A stretch of 64,000 bases of DNA, from NCBI GenBank assembly GCA_026391075.1, contig JAPLES010000084.1:17422-81421 (forward strand), written 5' to 3'. Positions 37,339 through 46,200 of the stretch are shown here, piece by piece. The stretch's first letter is position 1, and each line of letters begins with the position of its first letter. The stretch comes from Bacteroidota bacterium. GTDB lineage: Bacteria > Bacteroidota > Bacteroidia > Chitinophagales > LD1. Below the pieces are notes generated by a model. That model saw only the letters and a list, made by a program, of their open reading frames with translations, was not told the origin of the DNA and made no database searches. The position numbers and the translations under genes were made by a program.

Positions 37339-40300
37339 GTGCTTAAGCGTATTTTTTGTCTGGTTATTCTTCACCTCTCGCTTTTTGCTGCGCATGCGCA
37401 GCAAACGCAAATCTATGCCGATGGTGAAGCCGGATTCAAAAAAGGTATAGAACTTTTTGATGAGAAGAACTACCTGAGTGCGCGAGAGAAGTTTGAAGAA
37501 GTCTACAAGCAACCCAAAACTGCTGTATCGCATACCAACGAGGTGATGATGCAGAACCTCGAATACTATATAGCTGTTTGTGCGACTGAAGTAAACGATA
37601 AAGATGCCGAGCAACTGCTGCTTGGTTATTTCAAGAAGTATCATGAAACCGATAAGCGCAGACTGATTTATTTCTACCTCGGTAAATACTACTACCGCAA
37701 TAACAATTACACAGATGCTATTACCTACTTTACCAAGATAAATATTGACGATTTAAACAACGACCAGATTTACGATTACAAATTTCAATTGGCGTATTCT
37801 TATTTCACGAAGAAAAAGTTTGCAGAAGCAAAGCCACTTTTCTCTTCGATAAAAGATATTAAGGACAAATATTTCTATCCCGCCACTTACTACTATGCTT
37901 TCATCTGTTTCTATACGAAAGACTATAACGAAGCACTCAAAAGTTTCAGACTGATTGAAGATTCGAAAATGTATGCGTCTGTAATTCCTTATTACATCGC
38001 GCAGATTTATTACATCAAGAAAGATTTTGACAAGGTGATTTCCTATGTCAATAAAAGTTTGGGAAACCCTGCAGTGCTATATAAAGAGGAGATGCGTTTT
38101 ATGTTAGGGCAGGTTTATTTTCAGCGCAGCGATTATGTAAAAGCGCTTCCGCTGATTGAAAACTATGTAACACGCGCTGCTAAAATGCGCAAGGAAGATA
38201 TTTACATGCTGGCTTACTGTCAGTATCAAACCGGTGCTTACGTTAAAGCGATTGAAAACTTTAAGCAGTTGAATTTGTTGCAGGAAACACTTGGGCAAAA
38301 TGCGACTTACTCATTGGCAGATTGCTATTTGAAAACAAATCAAAAAGAAAAAGCGCGTGCTGCTTATCAAAGCGCAACTACCATGAATTTTGACGAAACC
38401 ATTCAGCAGAATGCCTTGTTCAACTATGGCAAACTTTCGTTTGAACTTGGTTTCAGTACTGAAGCCATTCAAAGTTTTGAAAATTATTTAGAGAAAAATC
38501 CTGCGGGATTTTATACTGATGAAGCCAATGAATTATTAGCGGCTGTATTAGTGCAAACCAAAAACTATGAACGCGCTTATAAAATAATGGAAAGCCTGAA
38601 AAGCGAAAGTGCTTTGCTCAAAGAAGCGTATCAGAAGGTTACTTATTTCCGCGCAGTGGAATTGTTTAATGATAAAAAGTTGAGCGATGCACTTGAACTC
38701 TGCAACAAATCTTTGAAGTATTCTTTCAATTCTGCACTGCATGCTTTGGCTCTTTATTTGAAAGCAGAACTAATTTACACCAACGGAAATTATGATGAAG
38801 CGGCTCCGCTCTATTTGCAGTTTATTCAGTTAGCCGATAATGCGGTGGAGAAAAAAGGAGAAGCAACCAAGTTTCGCGCGTATTACAACACGGGCTATTG
38901 TTCGTTCAAGCAAAAGAAGTATGAAGATGCTTCGCTTTATTTTGGCAATGCAATTGATGAATCAAAAACCACGATTGATTCAAAAGGAAAAAATTCCCTG
39001 CTGCCCGATTTATATCTGCGCTTTGCCGATTGCGCTTTCATAACCAGGAACTACAACAAAGCTATTACCGCTTACGAAAAGATTGTTGACATGCGGTGGA
39101 GCAGTGCGGAGTATGCGCAGTTTCAAAAGGGAATAATTCTTGGTTTGCAGGGTAAAGACGAAGAGAAGATTGCTGCTATGAAAATGCTTACGGCTAATTA
39201 TCCTTCTTCGAATTATGCCGAGCATGCGTTTTTTGAAATTGGCGAAACAGAATTAGAGCAGGGCAACTTTGCGGCTTCACGCGCGGCTTTTCAAAACATC
39301 ATCAACAAAAATAGCAGCAGTGCTTTGCTGCCTAAATGCTATTTGAAAATTGCGGTGATTGATTACAACAGCGGAAAGAAAACCGAAGCAGTGGAAGATT
39401 ACAAAGCAGTTGCCGTGAAATTCCCGAAATCGCAGGAAGCTATTCAGGCATTGGATGCCCTTAAAGACCTTTGCGTTGAACTGGGAAGAGCCGATGAGTA
39501 TTTCGATTTTGTAAAGAATAATTCCAACATCACTATTTCTTCTACCGAGCAGGATTCGCTTTTATTTCAAAGTGCAGATAACGTTTACAATGCGAATGAT
39601 TGCACACGCGCCATCACCCTCTTCGGAAATTATTTGAGTAAATTCCCCAATGGTTTCTTTGCCAGCGAAGCGCATTGGAAAAAATCGGAATGCCATTCCA
39701 AGGCAAGAAATTTCCTTTCGGCACTTACCGATTACGAAGCCATTATTCAAAACAGATACAGCAAATATTTTGAGCGCGCTTTGCTTAAAGCTTCCGGCAT
39801 TGCTTACTACGAGTTGAGCAATTACGAAAAGGCGAATGCTTTCTACAAACAACTTTACACGTTAAGCACATCGGCACAAAACACTTATACGGCTATGATG
39901 GGCTCCATGCATTGCGCGGTTAAGTTGAACCACATCGATGAAGTAATTGAGTATGCCGACCAACTGATTAACTCGGGCAGTGCAAAAGATGCCGACTGGC
40001 AGGAAGCGTTTTACGAAAAGGGAAGAGGCTATTATTCGAAGAACGATAAAGACTTTGCGCTCTCAGCTTTTAACCGCGTAACCGAAATGCCCGTGAGTGA
40101 AAAAGCAGTGGAATCAAAATACATGGTGGCAAAGATTCTTTTCGAGCAACAGAAATACAAACAGTCGCTTGATACCTGTTTCAAGGTGAAGAACCGCTAT
40201 TCGAGTTACGAGTATTGGGTGGCAAAGGCGTTTATCCTTATTGCCGATAACTACAATGCTCAGGGCAATTCGTTTCAGGCAAAAGCCACGCTCGAAAGTA

Positions 40301-40455
40301 TTGTAGAAAACTACGAAGGTGATGCAGCCGTTTTACAGGAAGCAAAAGACAAACTCGAAAAAATAAGAACCGAAGAGTTAAACAAGTCGAAGATTATGCA
40401 GATTGTTCCGAGCGATACGTTGATTATGGAACAGGATTCAATTTTAAACAAGTAG
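37339..40455 (+). CDS. Large tetratricopeptide-repeat protein (secreted/periplasmic)
   Basis: Signal-like N-term (LKRIFCLVILHLSLFAAHAQQ, GTG start) and many TPR-like helices. Confidence 0.85.
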   Translation: MLKRIFCLVILHLSLFAAHAQQTQIYADGEAGFKKGIELFDEKNYLSAREKFEEVYKQPKTAVSHTNEVMMQNLEYYIAVCATEVNDKDAEQLLLGYFKKYHETDKRRLIYFYLGKYYYRNNNYTDAITYFTKINIDDLNNDQIYDYKFQLAYSYFTKKKFAEAKPLFSSIKDIKDKYFYPATYYYAFICFYTKDYNEALKSFRLIEDSKMYASVIPYYIAQIYYIKKDFDKVISYVNKSLGNPAVLYKEEMRFMLGQVYFQRSDYVKALPLIENYVTRAAKMRKEDIYMLAYCQYQTGAYVKAIENFKQLNLLQETLGQNATYSLADCYLKTNQKEKARAAYQSATTMNFDETIQQNALFNYGKLSFELGFSTEAIQSFENYLEKNPAGFYTDEANELLAAVLVQTKNYERAYKIMESLKSESALLKEAYQKVTYFRAVELFNDKKLSDALELCNKSLKYSFNSALHALALYLKAELIYTNGNYDEAAPLYLQFIQLADNAVEKKGEATKFRAYYNTGYCSFKQKKYEDASLYFGNAIDESKTTIDSKGKNSLLPDLYLRFADCAFITRNYNKAITAYEKIVDMRWSSAEYAQFQKGIILGLQGKDEEKIAAMKMLTANYPSSNYAEHAFFEIGETELEQGNFAASRAAFQNIINKNSSSALLPKCYLKIAVIDYNSGKKTEAVEDYKAVAVKFPKSQEAIQALDALKDLCVELGRADEYFDFVKNNSNITISSTEQDSLLFQSADNVYNANDCTRAITLFGNYLSKFPNGFFASEAHWKKSECHSKARNFLSALTDYEAIIQNRYSKYFERALLKASGIAYYELSNYEKANAFYKQLYTLSTSAQNTYTAMMGSMHCAVKLNHIDEVIEYADQLINSGSAKDADWQEAFYEKGRGYYSKNDKDFALSAFNRVTEMPVSEKAVESKYMVAKILFEQQKYKQSLDTCFKVKNRYSSYEYWVAKAFILIADNYNAQGNSFQAKATLESIVENYEGDAAVLQEAKDKLEKIRTEELNKSKIMQIVPSDTLIMEQDSILNK

Positions 40456-40456
40456 T

Positions 40457-42223
40457 ATGAAGAGCTTGCTGAAAATATTTTTCAATTCAAGAAGGAATCC
40501 ACCCCCTACCCCCGCCAGCGGGGGACAGGATTTGTCTTTCCTCGCTGAGAATCTTTCACGCAAAGGCGGTATTTGTCCTCCGCTGGCGGAGGTGTCCCGC
40601 AGCTTTGCAGCGGGACGGAGGTGGAATGTTTTGTTCTTAACCGTTACAATCTCTTTTTGCTCTCTTCAATCTTTCTCCCAAGGCGTAGGCAACGAAGAAG
40701 TTATCGTGGTGAAAGAATACGAAGCCACCATTCAGGATGCGCAGAAGGTGAACATTCAACCGAATATTCCCGAAGTAGAGGAAACAAAACCGGTGCTTAC
40801 TTACAGCGCACCTGCAAAAGATTACAAAGACATTCCTTTCGAAGCCAATCCGCTCAAGCCGCTTTCGATGAGTAAGGAGAAACTGGAGAAATACAACACT
40901 TCGTTTATAAAAATCGGTTTTGGCAGTCAGTTAATGCCATTGGCACAACTCGCTTACAACGACAACAAAACAAAAAATCTCAAGTTCGGTATTTTCTATA
41001 ATCACCTTTCGGCACGCGAGTTTAAAAAAGTAAAAAACCAACGCTTTAGTGACGATGAAGCAGGTGTGTATCTCAAGTATTATCCCAAAACATTTGAAGT
41101 AGGAACCAATTTCACCTTCCGCAATTACCTTACACATTTTTATGGAACCGATAGTTCGTTCGAAGCAAAAAATGTGCGACAGGTTTATAGAACCTACGAT
41201 GCAGATGTGCATTTTAAAAACGCGCAGCGCAACAAAGCCGAAGTGGATGTGAGTCAGAATATTCATTTCAATTATTTGCAGGAAGTTTTCGGCAAAGCCA
41301 ACGAATGGTATGTGGGCGGCAATACCGATTTCAAAAAATCATTTAAGAAATTTCACTCAGCAGGATTCCGATTTTTCTTCGATGCCTCAAAATTAAAAAA
41401 CGATACCCTCACCTTGCAGCGCACTATTTTTACACCCACAATTGGCTATGCATTTAATAACGATGACTGGAAGGCCAGCGGCTATTTCGGCATTGCCGTT
41501 GATGGAAAAAATCCGGAGTTCGCCTGCAATGTGCACGTAGAAAAACGCCTGTATGAGCATTCCATTATTGCTTACCTCAGTTACACGCACAATGTGCAAA
41601 AGAACTCGTTGCTCAGTTACTCTCTTGTAAATCCTTTCATTCAAAATTCGGTGAGCATTAAAAATTCTACCGTTGGCAATTTGGGTGCGGGCTTCAAAGG
41701 CACGGCACAAAACTTTTCTTACAACGTAGCTTTTCATTTAAATCACATTGCGAACCTGCCGCTGTTTGTCAACGACACAGCCGACACCAAACGCTTCCGA
41801 GTTATTTACGATGCCAGCGCGCTCGTGTATAACGTGCATTTCGAAGGCGGCTATAATGTAAAAGAGTGGTTGCGCATTTCGCTCAGTGGCGACTACAACT
41901 ATTACCAACTCAAAACCGAAAAGCGCGCCTGGCATCAGCCCGCGTTTAAAACTACGCTGCGCATCAACTATATCTGGAAAAAGAAAATCGCGCTTAACCT
42001 CGATGTGTATGGCATTACTGCCGCTTATGCAAAACTCACCGATGGCAATGAGAAACTGCTCAATGGTACTGCCGATATCAACCTTGGTGCCGAGTATATT
42101 ATGAACAAACACATTTCGTTCTTCGGCTCGGTAAACAACATTGCCAATTTCAAATACCAGCCCTGGAACAATTACCCGGGTTATGGCATCAGCGGAATGA
42201 TAGGCGCTAAGTTTTCGTTTTAA
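40457..42223 (+). CDS. Outer-membrane beta-barrel protein (TonB-dependent-receptor-like), co-directional with the TPR gene
   Basis: Signal core WNVLFLTVTISFCSLQSFSQ, beta-barrel-like sequence ending IGAKFSF; 1-bp spacing from the TPR gene. Confidence 0.72.
   Translation: MKSLLKIFFNSRRNPPPTPASGGQDLSFLAENLSRKGGICPPLAEVSRSFAAGRRWNVLFLTVTISFCSLQSFSQGVGNEEVIVVKEYEATIQDAQKVNIQPNIPEVEETKPVLTYSAPAKDYKDIPFEANPLKPLSMSKEKLEKYNTSFIKIGFGSQLMPLAQLAYNDNKTKNLKFGIFYNHLSAREFKKVKNQRFSDDEAGVYLKYYPKTFEVGTNFTFRNYLTHFYGTDSSFEAKNVRQVYRTYDADVHFKNAQRNKAEVDVSQNIHFNYLQEVFGKANEWYVGGNTDFKKSFKKFHSAGFRFFFDASKLKNDTLTLQRTIFTPTIGYAFNNDDWKASGYFGIAVDGKNPEFACNVHVEKRLYEHSIIAYLSYTHNVQKNSLLSYSLVNPFIQNSVSIKNSTVGNLGAGFKGTAQNFSYNVAFHLNHIANLPLFVNDTADTKRFRVIYDASALVYNVHFEGGYNVKEWLRISLSGDYNYYQLKTEKRAWHQPAFKTTLRINYIWKKKIALNLDVYGITAAYAKLTDGNEKLLNGTADINLGAEYIMNKHISFFGSVNNIANFKYQPWNNYPGYGISGMIGAKFSF
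40496..40625. mobile_element. REP/MITE-like palindromic element inserted in-frame in the 5' end of the barrel gene
   Basis: Outer inverted ends AATCCACCCCC / CGGAGGTGGAAT and internal hairpins CCCCCGCCAGCGGGGG, CCTCCGCTGGCGGAGG, GTCCCGCAGCTTTGCAGCGGGAC. Confidence 0.65.
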
Positions 42224-42229
42224 AATTTT

Positions 42230-42345
42230 GATGGGGTTCCCTCGCAACCGCGATATCTATCGCGGGCGGGCGCGCTATCACTGCAATCTTTTTTGAAACA
42301 AAAAAGGATTTACGTTCTATCGCTAACCCGAATACAAGTAGCCGA
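42230..42345. repeat. Intergenic palindromic repeat (CGCGATATCTATCGCG...GGGCGCGCTATCACTGCAATCTTTTTTG)
   Basis: CGCGATATCTATCGCG near-palindrome followed by CTTTTTTGAAACAAAAAAGG inverted repeat; non-coding. Confidence 0.55.
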
Positions 42346-42404
42346 TTCTGTCTTTTGTCTCCCGCTTGGCTCTGCGTGTGATGAGGGTGGAATGTATTTG
42401 CTCG

Positions 42405-42550
42405 AACAAATTCTACAAACAGAAAACTCCTAACGGAGTTGAATTCAAATTTGCATTTGCTCCATAGGAGCAACCTGTTTGTAAAAATTAAAGCAAAACA
42501 AATTTGCACTCCTTTAGGAGCCTCCTTTTGCTTAGTCCCCAAGGAGTTTC
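42405..42550. repeat. Cluster of three related short hairpins (CTCCTAACGGAG, GCTCCATAGGAGC, ACTCCTTTAGGAG)
   Basis: Three palindromes about 50 bp apart with shared flanks (CAAATTTGCA, CTGTTTGTA/ACAAACAG). Confidence 0.65.
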
Positions 42551-42811
42551 GCCTAGAACCCTGCGTAAGCACAACAAAATAACCACAACAATCTTTCGAA
42601 AAACGGGAAGGGTCCTTGTGGTTGCGTGTTTAAATAGCAAAGATTATGAAGGAATATACATTTAGAAGTTACAGGAATTTTCTCGCCATCCTAAAAAAAT
42701 TCTTCCGCAGGCGTACAAACTTCCTCCGCGAACTCATCCATTGAAGAGGAATACACCGTATAGAAAAGGCTAACAAAATCATCTGCTCAAATTAGGCAAT
42801 TGATATAAACA

Positions 42812-42846
42812 AAAAAAGGCGTTTCGGAATCCGAAACGCCTTTTTA
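42812..42846 (-). terminator. Rho-independent terminator downstream of the giant SprB gene
   Basis: AAAAAGGCGTTTCGG-AAT-CCGAAACGCCTTTTT; T-tract on the minus strand. Confidence 0.9.
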
Positions 42847-42861
42847 AATTAAGTCCAAATA

Positions 42862-43272
42862 TTATTTCATGATAGCAACGGTGCCGGTAATATCCTTGGT
42901 TTTATCATCGAAGAAAGTAACCTTCATTTTATAAACGTAAGTATCGAAAGGTAAAATTTTCCCGCCTTTCAATCCATCCCAACCGCATACACAGTCCAGG
43001 CCGTTATTCTGACTATCGTTATGATAAACTACATCGCCCCATCTCGTAAAAATGGTGATATCTACATGAGTTGCACCTAAGATATCAAACTCAAAACGAT
43101 CATTCATACCATCACCATTAGGAGTAAATGCGGTAGGAATAAATTGTGAAGGTTGGTGCAATACAATCACTGTGGCTGTATCCGTTGCCTGACAAGAATC
43201 ATCATTCATAGCCACTACAGTAAATATAGTGGTGAAGCGTGGAGCAACTAACGGGTTCTGAGCCATGAGCAA
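42862..43272 (-). CDS. T9SS type B / gliding-motility C-terminal domain fragment, separated by frameshift from the SprB protein
   Basis: FIPTAFTPNGDGMNDRFEFDILGATHVDITIFTRWGDVVYHN...GWDGLKGGKILPFDTYVYKMKVTFFDDKTKDITGTVAIMK. Confidence 0.87.
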   Translation of the reverse strand: MLMAQNPLVAPRFTTIFTVVAMNDDSCQATDTATVIVLHQPSQFIPTAFTPNGDGMNDRFEFDILGATHVDITIFTRWGDVVYHNDSQNNGLDCVCGWDGLKGGKILPFDTYVYKMKVTFFDDKTKDITGTVAIMK

Positions 43273-46200
43273 ACACTTGCGTACTCATACCTTCAAGAAT
43301 CACAAACTGCGGAATTTCAAGGTCAACTGTAACCGGCACAGGAGCTACTATAGTAAATAGTGTAGTTCCCTCGCAGCCATTAACATCACGTACTCCTAAA
43401 GTGTATTGTCCCGGAAGTAAACCTCTGAAAGTATCGCTTGCTTGAATTATTCCATTCACCATAAATACGTATGGAGGAACTCCGCCTGTGGCACTTGCTG
43501 TTACCCATCCCGATGCAGTGTTATAGCATTTGGATGGATTTGATGTAGCTGTTACAATTAATGAATCAGGATTAGCCAAATCTGCTGATATGGTGATTGA
43601 ACATGCGTTGGCATCGGTTGCTGTTAATACATAATTGCCTGCTGAAAGATTAGTAGCTGTTGCTCCGTTTTGAGCAGGAGAAGTACTCCATAAGTAATTA
43701 TATGGAACAGAGCCACCAGTAATATCCACTGCAATAAATCCATTGTTTCCTCCATGGCAAGTAGGACTGTATAAAGAAACATTACTAAACAAGCTGATTG
43801 TTGATTTTACCAAATAAGAAGCTGACTTGTTACAAGAATTAGCGTCAGTCACAGTTACCGTGTAGGTACCTTCTGGAATGGCGGTTATATCTTCGTTGGT
43901 AGAAGCATTTGTCCACAGATAAGTATATCCTGTTGTTCCTCCTGATACAGTTAAATCAATTGCTCCTGTGCTATCCCCTTTGCACCGAACATCGGTCACA
44001 ATTCCAGAAATAGAAATTTCAGTAGGTTGTAAAACATTGGCAGTATCATAGGCCATACAACCATTTGAATCGGTAATCTGAACCACATAATGTCCGGCAC
44101 ATACATTTATCATAGCTGAATCGGTCAAGAAATTATTCCATAAATAAGAATAAGCAGCAGTAGCAGAACCTGTACCTCCATTTGGAATAACAGCTAAGGT
44201 ACCAGTGCAGGCACCGTAACATAAAACATCAGCAACAACATGCGTTGCGGTGAGTGCTACCGGATCTGTAATAGTATAGTGAGCAACAGCCAAACAACCA
44301 TGTGCATCGGATGCTGTTAACCAATACTGCCCTGCCGACAAATTAATGGCAAAAGGTCCATTGGTTGGGATACTAAGTGTAGTACTATCTACCCATGTAT
44401 AAGTATAAGGAGGCGTTCCTCCATAAGCAGAGGTCAAAATTGTTCCGTCATTATTTCCATGGCAAGTAATGTCTTTCACAATTCCCGAAATTAAGAAGGC
44501 ATCAGGTTCCGTAAGTGTGGTAGATCCAGTAACTGTGCAGCCACGAGAGTCGGTTACAGTTACCTGATAAAGTCCTGCCCCTAATCCTGAAAGATCTTCG
44601 GTTGTGGCATTGTTTGCATTCGCACTCCATAAGTAACTATAATTAGGAGTTCCTCCGGTGTTTAATAAATCGATTGATCCGTTTGCGTCACCGTTACACA
44701 AAGGATTTTGTGTAAAGAAATTTAGCGCAAGTAAACTTGGATTAAGAACGGTTACAGATGCAGTAGCGGAACAGCTATGTGTATCTGTAACGGTTACTTC
44801 ATAAACACCATTCTGCAAACCGGTTAAGCTATCTGTTTGGCCGCCATTACTCCATGCGTAAGTATAACCAGGACTTCCGCCACTCACATAAATATGAATA
44901 GAGCCATCGTTAGTGTTATAGCATGAAAGGTCTTTAACAATGATAGAATCGAAAGTAAGAGCAGTTGGTTCATTAATGAAAACAGAATTACTGCTGATAC
45001 AGCCATTGGCATCTGTAATTTGAACATAGTATAAACCACCATGCAAACCAGTAACATCTTCTGATGTAAGGAAGTTTGACCAAAGGAAGGTATAAGGTGC
45101 AGTTCCCTGTGTTACGCTTAAATCTGCCGATCCGTCATTATCACCATAGCAATTTACATCCACCGTTGTAATAGAAGAAGTAACAGGCGATGGGGAGGTA
45201 ATTACCTGTGAAATTGAAACCGAACAACCGTTTGCATCTGTTACTGTAACATTATAAGTACCATCCAATAGATTCGAAATATCTTCAGTAGTTGCGCCAG
45301 TGTTCCATGAATAAGAATAAGAAGGCACACCACCATTGGCTGTAATATCAATAGCACCGGAAGTATCGCCAAAACAAAGCACATTATTGTAAGCAGCTAT
45401 ATTCAGATACAACGGATAGGGTTCAGTAATTGTAAAGCCTGAAGTAGCTGAACATCCATTTACATCAGTAATGCTGATGGTATAGTTACCTGCAATAACT
45501 CCTGTTAGGTCTTCACCCGAACCAACTGTAACTCCGTTGCTTGTCCAGGTATAGGTGTTTCCACCATTTCCTCCAATAACAGTTACGTAAATATTACCGG
45601 TTGAAGTTCCACCGCAATTAATATTTTGCAACGAATCAAGCACTACAGTAATTGGTGCCGGTTGATTAATGGTGAGTGTTACAAACTCCGTACAACCTTT
45701 CGAATCGCGGCCGGTTACAATATAAGTTCCTGCAGATAATCCTGCAAAATCAGGAGAAGATTGGAAAGTAATTCCGTTGATAGAATACATGTAAGGAGGA
45801 ATACCACCGTTTACCTGAAAACTAGCAGTTCCATCAAAAGCTCCTGCACAACTTACATCTGTTTGCGCTGTGATACTTACCGAAATGATATAAGTATTAC
45901 CTACGGAAATAGCACCGGTATCAACACAACCATTAGCATCATACACATAAATATTGTAGGCTCCTTGTCCAATGCCCGTAAACACATTACTTGGTTGTGG
46001 AGGTCCTCCATTCAAAGAATAATTATATCCTGGTGTTCCGCCTGAAGCAGTAACGGTAATAGTACCATCAAATACATTCGCACAACTGGCATTTGTTGAA
46101 TCAAGTGTTTGAGTAATATCAGTTGGCTGACCAACAATGGCAGGATTTCCATAAGCCTGAATACAACCAAAATTATCTTGCACCACAATATCATAAGAAC

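Noticed and set aside
40573-40875. 100-aa plus-strand ORF overlapping the start of the barrel gene
   Set aside because: Alternative frame through the palindromic insertion and the barrel CDS; no supporting motif.
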